From: Saccharopolyspora shandongensis
GTDB lineage: Bacteria; Actinomycetota; Actinomycetes; Mycobacteriales; Pseudonocardiaceae
Direction: 5' to 3'
DNA: 64,000 nt
Assembly (NCBI RefSeq): GCF_900106995.1
Contig: NZ_FNOK01000011.1
Span: 161,977-225,976, forward strand
Both the position numbers and the translations under genes were made by a program. Positions 1-12,428 of this stretch are shown in pieces (position 1 is the stretch's first letter; each line of letters opens with the position of its first letter). The notes below the pieces were generated by a model. It ran no database searches, was not told the DNA's origin, and worked only from the letters and a program-made list of their open reading frames with translations.

Positions 1-1447
<1,447 letters not shown>

Positions 1448-1474
1448 TCAGCTCCCGCGGACCGGCGGCGAGGT

Positions 1475-4969
<3,495 letters not shown>

Positions 4970-5151
4970 GATGCGTCCTTCCGGGACTCTGAACTGGCTA
5001 CAGCCGCATCAGCGAAAGTGCCCGGCGAAGTGACCGACGGGGGTCCGTACCCGCTGGCACAGTTCGCTAACACAGCTGTCAAGGGTGCAATGGCGCCCAC
5101 GATCCTACGGTCCGGTGCAGGACAGACGGAAAGAGGGCAGCGCAAAGTAGC

Positions 5152-5180
5152 AGTCTAGCCGGAACTACGCCAGCTGTCGA
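5152..5180 (-). promoter_or_regulatory. Probable rpoB-rpoC promoter
   Basis: Read on the minus strand, TCGACA (5175-5180) is followed after exactly 17 bases by TAGACT (5152-5157). This is a good match to the housekeeping sigma-70 consensus TTGACA-N17-TATAAT. The expected start point is about 5145, some 175 bases before the rpoB TTG. A second TTGACA stands at 5077-5082, closer to the gene, but I find no convincing -10 behind it. Inferred from sequence only. Confidence 0.6.
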
Positions 5181-6046
5181 GGGGACCCACCGATGGCGGC
5201 CCAGCCCCGCGTTGAGCACCAGAGTGAACCCGCGCGAGCCCGCAGTCAAGAGATCACGCTTCGATCACCCTCGTGGCGCAAAACACGATCACCGCTCGTG
5301 ACCATCAGAGGCATCGTCCTGCCTGGTCAGAGCGCTACCTCCAGGTAACTCCAGGTGCTCCCCGGCGACGCTCCCGACACCCCGCCGAACGGCCCTTGAC
5401 AGTCCTGCCGTCGATCGTCTTGGGAGTGACGAGCACCTCAACATCCGGGATCGCGTTCCCTATTCCTGGGACGACTCAGCCGAACGGAGCCATTCCCGCA
5501 AAGCCGCCCCGCCACATTCACTCCGCGTGCTCACATCGACACCTGCAGTCATTTCCATTCCCAAGAAATTCGATCTTCGAATTCCCGATCCACCCGGGGA
5601 GGCGCGGAGTGCCACCGAGTACGCGACGCCGCGATGCGCGCACCGCGCGAGATCGGGAGACCACCCGCCGAAGCGGCGCCGCGGAGGCGCAGTCGTCCAA
5701 TGTAGACCTCGCGGGGCGGGCACGGAACGCGCACGGCTCGGCACGGCGGGGAGCCCGACGCGATCACCCGCCCCCGGACCGGTCCGTCCGCGGTCGGCCG
5801 ACCGCGAAGTCGCCGCCGACGCGTGCTGGCCGTGAGTAGTAATGGTCGCAGGAATGACCTTTTCCGCTCGCGAAGCGGTACTTTCGATCACGAGCACTTA
5901 ACGAATCGCACCATCGGGCACAACTGCCCGACGGCACGATCTCAGGTGATGCACGCGGGCTATTCGGCGCAAGCGTCCGCCGGTAGCGTGATACGCCCCA
6001 CCTGTTCGAGGTGCCCCGGGTGAGCAGGCCACAGGAGAACTGACCG
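5181..6046. other. Long non-coding stretch between rpoB and the CHAT gene
   Basis: About 870 bases with no convincing gene. Open frames exist on both strands but they are rich in Arg/Pro/Ser, lack ribosome sites and resemble no family I know. The stretch is less GC-rich than its surroundings, especially around 5545-5590. There it holds a short inverted repeat, AATTCGA (5567-5573) and TCGAATT (5577-5583), and further on a small hairpin CGGGCA-N-TGCCCG near 5922-5937. It must contain the promoter of the plus-strand gene at 6047; I could not pick one with confidence. Confidence 0.5.
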
Positions 6047-9000
6047 ATGACAGACGATGCAAGCCGCGCGAGCGAACGGTTCAGCGGGCTGCAGCGTTGG
6101 ACAGGGGGGCCGGACCGCAGCGGTTCCGGCTCCAGCTGGTTCTCCGCCGAACCGGACGACGCCACGCCCCCACCCCGGCAGGCCCCGCAACCTCCCGAGG
6201 CGACGGCCGCCGAACCCCGGCGCAGCGCCGAGCAGCGCTACGCCGATGCCATCGCGGCGATGAACAAGATCGTCACCACCCTGGACTTCGAGCAGCTGCC
6301 CTGGGTGGCCGAGGTGTTCCGGGCGACCGCCGGAGTGCTGCACGAGAACGACCCCGCACGCGCGGGTGTGCTCAACAACCTCGGCAGCGCCGCGCAGCTG
6401 ACGCACGTGCGCAGCGGCGCGCTGGCCGATCTCGAGGACGCGATCTCCTACTACCGGTCGGCGCGGGACTCGGCGCACAGCAGCGACCAAGACCGGGTGC
6501 TCTACCAGTGCAACCTCTCGCTGGCGCTCACCGATCTCGCGAACAAGACCGACAGCGCCTCATCGGCGGCGGAGAGCGTGCAGGTGGCACGGGAGACCGT
6601 CGAGCAGACACCGCGCCGCGACCAGCGCCGCGCGATGACGCTGATCCGGCTGGCCAACGCGTTGCTGCTGCACGCCCGGCTGGCCGACGCGCCGCAGTCC
6701 GACGACGAGTCGATCGACGTGTTCCGGGAGGCCGCCCGGATCTCGCCGGCCAACGAACCGGCCACCTCCGAGCTGCTGATCAACCTCGGTGCGGCACTGC
6801 TGCGCCGGTTCGAGCGCGGCGGCTCGCCCGAGGATCTCGACGAGGGCATCAAGCACCTCGGGTCCGGCGCCGGTGCCCTCGCCGACGGCGAACCGCGGCG
6901 GGCCGCGCTGTGCCACCTGGCCAAGGCGCTGCGGCTGCGGTTCCACCGCGACGGCGATCTGACCGACCTCAACTCGGCGATCAACGAGCTGATCGGCGTG
7001 CTCGGGGTGCTGGAGAGCGGAAACCCCTTGCTGGGCACGGCGATCTGGCACCTCGCCGCGGCGACCGTCGAGCACGTCGACGCCACCGGCGAGGCGAGCC
7101 AGCTGCGCCGCGTGCTGCGGCCGATCGCGCCCGCGGTGCGCGCGATGTCCACCGACGACCAGAGCCGCGCCGTCGCCCTCACCGGCTACGCGACCCTGCT
7201 GCGCAGGCACTTCCTGCACGGCGGGGAGGCCAAGGTGCTGGACACCGCGGTCACCGCCGGCGAGGCCGCGGTGGAGGCGGCGAACGCGGACGAGCGCGGC
7301 GCGATGCTGCACTCGCTGGTCACCACGTTGATCGGCCGCTTCGAGCACCACGGCGAGGCCACCGATCTGGACCGGGCGGCCGAGATCGCGCGCGAGGCCG
7401 CGAAGCTCGACACCGCGTCGCAGCCTGCGGCGTGGGCGCAGCTCGGTATCGTCTCGGCGCACCGGTTCCGGCTGACCGGCAAGATGCGGGACATCGAGGC
7501 CGCCATCGAGCTGCTGGACCAGGCGCTCATCGCGATGCCGGCGACCGCGCCGAACCGCGTGGGCATCGCCGTCCAACTCGGTCGCGCCCTGCGCACGCTC
7601 TACCAGCGCAGCGGGCGGCGACGGTACTACCGGTGGGCGCGCAAGGTGCTCATGGAGGCCGCCGAGCAGTCCAACGCCCCCGTCGACCAGCGGATCCGGG
7701 CGGCGAGCCTGTCGGGCCAGATCTGTGCGCAGGCGCACCGGTGGTCGGAGGCGCTGGAGTCGTTCGAGGTCGCGGTCGACCTGCTGCCGCTGGTCACCCG
7801 CGGCAAACGGGTCGTCGCGTCGCCGACCGCGCAGCAGCGGTGGGCGACGATCGCGGCCGATGCCGCGGCATGCGCGTTGGAGAGCGGCGCGCCCGAGCGG
7901 GCCGTCGAGCTGCTGGAGCACGGGCGGAACGCGGTCCTGGCGGACTTCCTGCCGACCGGCGGCGAACTCGGCGAGCTGCACCGCACCCACCCGGACCTCG
8001 CCGACGAGGCGGTCCGGGTGCGGCGGCTGCTGGACCGGCCGGTGGACGAGCCGGTGCTCCTCGGGTCCGACGACCGGATGCGGCTGGCGGACACCTGGGA
8101 CGAGCTGCTCGCGGAGATCCGCCAGGTGCAGCCGGGCCACCTGCAGCGCACGCCGATCGAGAAGCTGTCGGACGCGGTGCCGGACGGCTGCGCGGCGCTG
8201 GTCAACCTCAGCCGCTACCGGTCGGATGCGCTGGTGCTCATCGCCGGGCGGGTGCTGACCGTGCCGCTGCCCAACGCCGCGCCGGAGACCGCGGCCGACC
8301 GGGCGGCCGAGCTGCTGGCCGCCGCGCAGCAGGACGACCACGAGGCGCTGGCCGACGGGCTCGACTGGACCTGGGACCGGATCGCGCGCCCGGTCATGGA
8401 GCGGATGGGCTACCTGCGCACGCCGGAGCCCGGCGCCCGGTGGCCGAGGATGTGGTGGAGCGCCCTCGGCGCGATGGCGTTCCTCCCGGTGCACGCGGCG
8501 ACCTCGCGAACCGGGGAGTCCACATTGGACCGCGTGGTGTCGTCGTACACCCCGACGCTGGGCTGCCTGCTCCGGGCGACGCAGCGGCCGGTGCCGACGG
8601 GCGGCCGGGCCCTGGTGGCGGCCGGATCGGCGGAGCTGGTCGGGCGGGAACTGCCGCCGCAGAACCAGGTCCTGGCGCAGTACTGGCCGTCGGCGGAGAT
8701 CGCGGCGGTGGAGAGCACCAACGCGGCCGAGATGCTGCAGATGCTGCCGGAGCACCCGTGGTTGCACGTGTGCGAGCCGAGTTCGCAGTTCCCGGCGCAG
8801 CCGGCGGCGGCGCTGCTGCTGGACCGCGAGTCGCCGCACCGGCCGCTGGGCGTGGTCGAGCTGGGCCAGGTGCCGTTGGAGGAAGCGGAGTTCGGCTACC
8901 TCGGCCAGTGCGCGACGGCGGCCGACCCGCCGTGCGCGGCGGCGGTGTCCCTGCCGGGAGCGCTGGGCTTCGCGGGGTTCACGCACGTCATCGGCACCCT

Positions 9001-9184
9001 GTGGGAGATCGACCCGGAGAGCGCGGTGCAGGTGCTCGCCGACGTCTACGCCGCGGTGTTCGGCGGCGAGGAGTTCGACACGGACCGCTCGTCCTACGCC
9101 CTGCACAACGCGGCCCGCCAGCTCCGGGCCCGCTACCCCGAGGAGCACTGCGTCTGGGCGGCCCACGTCCACATCGGACCGTGA
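6047..9184 (+). CDS. TPR-rich protein with a C-terminal CHAT (caspase-like) domain
   Basis: 1045-residue cytoplasmic protein. Residues 1-60 are Ser/Pro-rich and probably disordered. About 60-600 is a helical array of TPR-like repeats (recurring A..L...LL.RF...GD..DLD.AI). The last ~350 residues form a CHAT domain, recognisable from SLPGALGFAGFTHVIGTLWEI near the end. CHAT domains are separase/caspase-like peptidases that use a His (in a HG motif) and a Cys (LSAC-like). Here the Cys position is kept (YLGQC), but the His region reads WLHVCEPSS with no HG, so peptidase activity is doubtful. The ATG follows AGGAG at 10 bases. It stands alone, with no obvious substrate or partner gene next to it. 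TPR-CHAT proteins occur in bacterial conflict and regulated-proteolysis systems; no such role can be shown here. Confidence 0.85.
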   Translation: MTDDASRASERFSGLQRWTGGPDRSGSGSSWFSAEPDDATPPPRQAPQPPEATAAEPRRSAEQRYADAIAAMNKIVTTLDFEQLPWVAEVFRATAGVLHENDPARAGVLNNLGSAAQLTHVRSGALADLEDAISYYRSARDSAHSSDQDRVLYQCNLSLALTDLANKTDSASSAAESVQVARETVEQTPRRDQRRAMTLIRLANALLLHARLADAPQSDDESIDVFREAARISPANEPATSELLINLGAALLRRFERGGSPEDLDEGIKHLGSGAGALADGEPRRAALCHLAKALRLRFHRDGDLTDLNSAINELIGVLGVLESGNPLLGTAIWHLAAATVEHVDATGEASQLRRVLRPIAPAVRAMSTDDQSRAVALTGYATLLRRHFLHGGEAKVLDTAVTAGEAAVEAANADERGAMLHSLVTTLIGRFEHHGEATDLDRAAEIAREAAKLDTASQPAAWAQLGIVSAHRFRLTGKMRDIEAAIELLDQALIAMPATAPNRVGIAVQLGRALRTLYQRSGRRRYYRWARKVLMEAAEQSNAPVDQRIRAASLSGQICAQAHRWSEALESFEVAVDLLPLVTRGKRVVASPTAQQRWATIAADAAACALESGAPERAVELLEHGRNAVLADFLPTGGELGELHRTHPDLADEAVRVRRLLDRPVDEPVLLGSDDRMRLADTWDELLAEIRQVQPGHLQRTPIEKLSDAVPDGCAALVNLSRYRSDALVLIAGRVLTVPLPNAAPETAADRAAELLAAAQQDDHEALADGLDWTWDRIARPVMERMGYLRTPEPGARWPRMWWSALGAMAFLPVHAATSRTGESTLDRVVSSYTPTLGCLLRATQRPVPTGGRALVAAGSAELVGRELPPQNQVLAQYWPSAEIAAVESTNAAEMLQMLPEHPWLHVCEPSSQFPAQPAAALLLDRESPHRPLGVVELGQVPLEEAEFGYLGQCATAADPPCAAAVSLPGALGFAGFTHVIGTLWEIDPESAVQVLADVYAAVFGGEEFDTDRSSYALHNAARQLRARYPEEHCVWAAHVHIGP

Positions 9185-9286
9185 CGCCATCCCCGGCGGA
9201 ACCGGGGCACATCCGCGGTCCTGGAGAAACGCCCCAGAGGTCGTTCCCGCATGGCTCCGCCCGAATGCCCCGCTTCACTGACACCG

Positions 9287-9356
9287 TTGGCGATTTCGCG
9301 CGAAATCGCCAATCCCCACGCTTGGCGGGTGGCGATTTCGCGCGAAATCGCCGCCC
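9287..9356. repeat. Paired perfect palindromes with core TTTCGCGCGAAA, copy 1
   Basis: Two palindromes lie 18 bases apart. The first, 9287-9312, is a perfect 26-base palindrome with half-site TTGGCGATTTCGC. The second, 9331-9352, is a perfect 22-base palindrome with half-site GGCGATTTCGC; with three more paired bases beyond a mismatch it spans 9327-9356. The spacer contains TCCCCACGCTTGGCGGG. A diverged copy of the same arrangement is at 12341-12405. The site lies between two convergent genes (CHAT and sigma factor), so it could also help terminate transcription, although no U-run follows either palindrome. Confidence 0.85.
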
Positions 9357-9454
9357 GCATCCCAGGCCGCCGCGTCTCGCACGTGCCCGCGCACCATTCT
9401 GAAACGGCCCCATTGGGCAAAATCGGAATTCGGGTCGGCGGGTGGATTTCGCTT

Positions 9455-11437
9455 TCAGGGCCGGGGTTTCAGCCGCCGGAGGGTGTAGCCGTCGCCGGCC
9501 GGATCCAGGGTCGCGGTGGCTCGCTTGAACAGGTACTCGGCCCGTTCGTAGGACAGGCGGCTGCGGCCCGTCTCCGGGCACAGGTCGCCGCCCCGGGGCG
9601 TCCGGACCGGCCCGGGCCTGCGATCGGTCAGGAACAGCGGGCCCCGGGTGCGGCCCGCCACCAGCTCGGGGAGCAGCGTGGCCGTGCCGGATCGCCAGCT
9701 CACCCAAGTTCCGGCCACCCGGGCGCGCCGGTCGTCCAGGTCCAGGTCCTCGACGTTCAGGGACAGGACCGCCGTCACCGCGGCCCCGGATTCGTGCAGC
9801 AGCCGCCACAAGGTGCGTTCCCGCAGCGGGATCCCGGGGCGGTTCCAGATCTCGTCGAGCTGCGCGTGGTCGATCGGCAGCGCCGGGGAGCGCGTTTCGG
9901 CACGGCGGTCCAGGCCCGCAGCCAGGTCGTCCAGGCCCGCCCAGGCGCCGAACGACCGGATCGCCGAACGGTGCCGGTTCCACGTCTTCGCCGCCGCCGA
10001 GCCCCATGCCGTCTCGAACACCCGCGCCACCTGCTCAGCAGTCATGGCGGCTAGTGGTCGATCACCCAGGGCCAGGCGCAGCCGTCGCAGGGTCTGCGCG
10101 TAGGAGCGGATCGTCGCGGCGTTGAGTTCGTCGCGCGCCAGGAACTCCTCGACCGCCGCCCCGAGCGTCGGGCCGGAATCGCCGCTGCCGGCGAGCTCTT
10201 CCGCGCGGCGGAGCAAGAAGGCGCGTTCCGCGGTGTTCTGGGTGAGCACCGCGGCCCGCTCGAACTCCGGCTTCGCCTCTCCGCCGCGCCCGAGCCGCGC
10301 CAGGAGGTCGCCCCGGACGCTGGGCAGCAGGTGGTAGTTCTGCAGAACCGGATCGGTGCCCAACGAATCGACCAGCGCGAGCCCGGCCTCCGGCCCGCGC
10401 GCCATGCCGACCGCCACGGCCTTGTTGAGCTGCACGATCGGCGTCGGCAACAGCCGGGACAGCGCTTCGTACAGCGCCGCGATCTGCGCCCAGTCGGTGT
10501 CCTCGGCGGTCCGCGCCCGCGCGTGGCACACGGCGATCGCGGCCTGCAGCACGTACGGGCCGGGAGTGCCGCCGATCTCCCGCGCCCGCAGCAGCGCGGC
10601 GAAACCCCGGCGGATGAGCAGCTGGTCCCAGCGACCCCGGTTCTGCTCGTGCAGCTGGACGGGTTCCCCCGACGGGCCGGTGCGCGCGGCCGATCGCGAC
10701 TCCTGGATCTCCATCAGCGCGACCAGGCCGTGCACCTCGGCCTCGTGCGGCGCCAGCTCGGCCAGCAACCTCCCCAGCCGCAGCGCCTCCTGGCAGAGCC
10801 CGGGGCGCAACAGGTCGTCGCCGGCGGTCGCCGAGTACCCCTCGTTGAAGATCAGGTAGACGACTCCGAGCACCGACGAGATGCGATCGGCCAGCTCCGG
10901 GCCGTCCGGGAGCTCGAACGGCACCTGCTCCTGGGCCAGGGTCCGCTTCGCCACGGCGATCCGCCGGGCGATCTGCGGCTCGCTGACGAGGAACGCCCGG
11001 GCGATCTCCGCGGCCGTCAGGCCACCCAGCAGCCGGAGCGTCAGCGCGACCCGCTCCTGCATCGGCAGCACCGGGTGGCAGGAGATGAACATCAGCCGCA
11101 GCACGTCGTCCTGTTCGAGATCCTGCTGCTGCTCCTGCTCGCGCGCCAGCTGCTCGTGCTTCTCCTCCAAGCGGCGGGATCGCCGGATGTGGTCGATGGC
11201 GCGACGCTTGGCGATCGCCATCAGCCAGGCGCCCGGGTTGTCCGGGATGCCCGCAGGCCACTGCTCCAGCGCAGCCACGAGCGCGTCCTGGGCCAGCTCC
11301 TCGGCAAGGCCGACGTCGTGCACCAGCCGCGTGAGCGCGGCGATGATCCGGGCCGATTCGAGCTTCCAGATCGCGTCGACGGTGCGCCGCACGGCGGGCG
11401 CGCCGCCCCGGTCGGGGCGGCGCGAACCGGGGGTCAC
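9455..11437 (-). CDS. ECF42-type RNA polymerase sigma factor fused to a degenerate tyrosine-recombinase-like domain
   Basis: 660 residues. Residues ~1-415 are a standard ECF42/SigJ-like sigma factor: region 2 (ELAQDALVAALEQWP ... KRRAIDHIRR), region 4 (LTLRLLGGLTAAEIARAFLV), then the DUF6596/TPR-like extension (VYLIFNEGYSAT ... LNKAVAVGMARGPEAGL). Family members normally end at this point. Here the frame continues for ~240 residues (423-660) that look like a tyrosine recombinase: a SAM-like arm-binding part (ATIRSYAQTLRRL ... TWNRHRSAIRSF) and half of the catalytic domain (LWRLLHESGAAVTAVLSLNVEDLDL). The catalytic Arg expected in the TGLR motif is Ala (~553). The chain stops at YTLRRLKPRP, exactly where the HxLRH box should begin, and no catalytic Tyr follows. 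GTG start, overlapping the YCII gene stop as GTGA. Confidence 0.85.
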   Translation of the reverse strand: MTPGSRRPDRGGAPAVRRTVDAIWKLESARIIAALTRLVHDVGLAEELAQDALVAALEQWPAGIPDNPGAWLMAIAKRRAIDHIRRSRRLEEKHEQLAREQEQQQDLEQDDVLRLMFISCHPVLPMQERVALTLRLLGGLTAAEIARAFLVSEPQIARRIAVAKRTLAQEQVPFELPDGPELADRISSVLGVVYLIFNEGYSATAGDDLLRPGLCQEALRLGRLLAELAPHEAEVHGLVALMEIQESRSAARTGPSGEPVQLHEQNRGRWDQLLIRRGFAALLRAREIGGTPGPYVLQAAIAVCHARARTAEDTDWAQIAALYEALSRLLPTPIVQLNKAVAVGMARGPEAGLALVDSLGTDPVLQNYHLLPSVRGDLLARLGRGGEAKPEFERAAVLTQNTAERAFLLRRAEELAGSGDSGPTLGAAVEEFLARDELNAATIRSYAQTLRRLRLALGDRPLAAMTAEQVARVFETAWGSAAAKTWNRHRSAIRSFGAWAGLDDLAAGLDRRAETRSPALPIDHAQLDEIWNRPGIPLRERTLWRLLHESGAAVTAVLSLNVEDLDLDDRRARVAGTWVSWRSGTATLLPELVAGRTRGPLFLTDRRPGPVRTPRGGDLCPETGRSRLSYERAEYLFKRATATLDPAGDGYTLRRLKPRP

Positions 11438-11757
11438 GGGCCGAAGACCTGCTGGACCACGCTCTCGCCGTCACCGACGATCTTGCGGAACCGGCGCGCC
11501 AGCTCGATCGCCTCCTCCTTGGACCGGACCTCGATCAGCGCGAATCCCGCCACCGACTCCTTCGCCTCGGCGAACGGCCCGTCCGTCACGGTGATCTCGC
11601 CGTCCGCGGAGGTCACCCGGACGCCGCCGGGTTCGAGGCCGCCGGTGGCCAGCAGCACCCCGGCCGCGGTCAGCTCCTCGACGAACTTGCCCATCTCGAC
11701 GTACAGGCTCTCGTCGGGAGCGGCATCGGAAGCCTTGGTCATCATCAGGTAGCGCAC
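11434..11757 (-). CDS. YCII-related DGPF-domain protein, partner of the ECF42 sigma factor
   Basis: 107-residue small cytoplasmic protein of the YCII/DGPF family, shown by the start MRYLMMTKAS and the motif TVTDGPFAEAKESVAGFALIEVRS. DGPF proteins are the characteristic genomic partners of ECF42 sigma factors, where no classical anti-sigma factor is present. The start is a GTG at 11757 after GGAAGG. Its stop overlaps the sigma-factor start as GTGA, so the two are one translationally coupled unit. The biochemical function of the family is not established. Confidence 0.88.
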   Translation of the reverse strand: MRYLMMTKASDAAPDESLYVEMGKFVEELTAAGVLLATGGLEPGGVRVTSADGEITVTDGPFAEAKESVAGFALIEVRSKEEAIELARRFRKIVGDGESVVQQVFGP

Positions 11758-11813
11758 GGCGCCTTCCCCTTCCTTCGCTGAGCTGCTTTCCGCATCAGCG
11801 TCGGACAAGCCTA

Positions 11814-11845
11814 TGCGACGGGGAACGAGCGCATTCCCTGTCGCA
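11814..11845. promoter_or_regulatory. Inverted repeat in the divergent YCII-sigma / DUF1801 promoter region
   Basis: An imperfect inverted repeat with outer arms TGCGAC and GTCGCA and inner arms GGGAA and TTCCC. It lies in the 144-base gap between two divergent units. Each arm is followed outward by a similar GTCGCAT-N7-TCGACG / TCCGACG block, so the site is symmetric and could serve both directions. Candidate operator or paired ECF promoter; inference only. Confidence 0.35.
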
Positions 11846-11901
11846 TCGCCGGTTCGACGTGTTGGCGAGAACCCGAGCACCGCAACAGGAAGGACGAAGC
11901 C

Positions 11902-12270
11902 ATGGCCAAGTTCGCCACCGTGCAGGAGTACGCCGCCTCGCTCCCCGAGGCCCAGCGCGCGATCGCCGACGAGCTGCTTCCGCTCATCGACGAGGCGCTG
12001 CCCGGCGCAGGAGCGGTCTGGCACGGCCACCCGGTGTGGAGCCTCGGCCCGGCGCCCGGCAAGTCGCCGGTCTGCTTCATCAAGGCGTACTCCGCCCACG
12101 TGACCTTCGGCTTCTGGCGCGGCCAGGAGATCACCGACGCCTCCGGCCGCCTCGCACCCGGCTCACGGGCGATGGCGAGCGTCAAGCTCCGCACCCCGGC
12201 CGACATCGACGCCGAGCTGTTCACCGACTGGCTGCGCGCGACCCGCGACCTGGAAACCGCAGCCGACTGA
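11902..12270 (+). CDS. DUF1801 domain protein
   Basis: 122-residue protein of the DUF1801 (YdhG-like) fold. It shows the family layout: MAKFATVQEYAASLPEAQRA, then LLPLIDEALPGAGAVWHGHPVW, then KSPVCFIKAYSAHVTFGFWRGQEI. Members are often encoded beside DGPF proteins and ECF sigma factors, as here, but no reaction is known. The ATG at 11902 follows AGGAAGGAC. It is divergent from the sigma-factor unit with a shared 144-base promoter region, so it may be part of the same regulon. Confidence 0.85.
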   Translation: MAKFATVQEYAASLPEAQRAIADELLPLIDEALPGAGAVWHGHPVWSLGPAPGKSPVCFIKAYSAHVTFGFWRGQEITDASGRLAPGSRAMASVKLRTPADIDAELFTDWLRATRDLETAAD

Positions 12271-12278
12271 CCCGAACC

Positions 12279-12320
12279 ACGAGGAGCAGCGCCGGGCGAC
12301 CACCCGACGCTGCTCCTCGT
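12279..12320. terminator. Hairpin between convergent genes
   Basis: ACGAGGAGCAGCG (12279-12291) pairs with CGCTGCTCCTCGT (12308-12320), with an additional CGGG/CCCG pair inside. It stands just after the DUF1801 stop and before the convergent mce operon end. There is no U-run, which is common for actinobacterial terminators. Confidence 0.65.
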
Positions 12321-12340
12321 GATCGTTCTGGTGTGCCGCG

Positions 12341-12405
12341 CGCCGTTTTCGCGCGAAAACGGCGTCCCCACGCCTGCGGGATGACGGTTTCGCGCGAAAA
12401 CGGCG
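12341..12405. repeat. Paired palindromes with core TTTCGCGCGAAA, copy 2
   Basis: A perfect 24-base palindrome (12341-12364, half-site CGCCGTTTTCGC) is followed by the spacer TCCCCACGCCTGCGGG. A second, imperfect one follows, whose centre TTTCGCGCGAAA is at 12388-12399. The layout palindrome - TCCCCACGC - GGG - palindrome is the same as at 9287-9356, although the arm sequences differ (GTTTTC here, GATTTC there) with the arms still complementary. This indicates a structured dispersed repeat rather than chance. Confidence 0.8.
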
Positions 12406-12428
12406 TCCCTGCGGGCTCGCGGCGTCGG

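Noticed and set aside
5077..5082. TTGACA closer to rpoB as main promoter
   Set aside because: No acceptable -10 at 16-18 bases; the pair at 5152-5180 fits far better.
5764..6165. Minus-strand frame of 133 codons upstream of and overlapping the CHAT start
   Set aside because: Ser/Arg-rich, no ribosome site, overlaps the well-supported CHAT start; no family recognised.
6097..9402. Long frames overlapping the CHAT gene on both strands (up to 1101 codons)
   Set aside because: Out-of-frame translations rich in Arg/Ala/Gly/Pro with no ribosome site; the CHAT frame has a clear start and recognisable domains.
9455..10170. Prophage or integrative element indicated by the recombinase-like domain
   Set aside because: The domain is part of the sigma factor protein, lacks catalytic residues, and no att repeats, excision genes or phage genes are around it.
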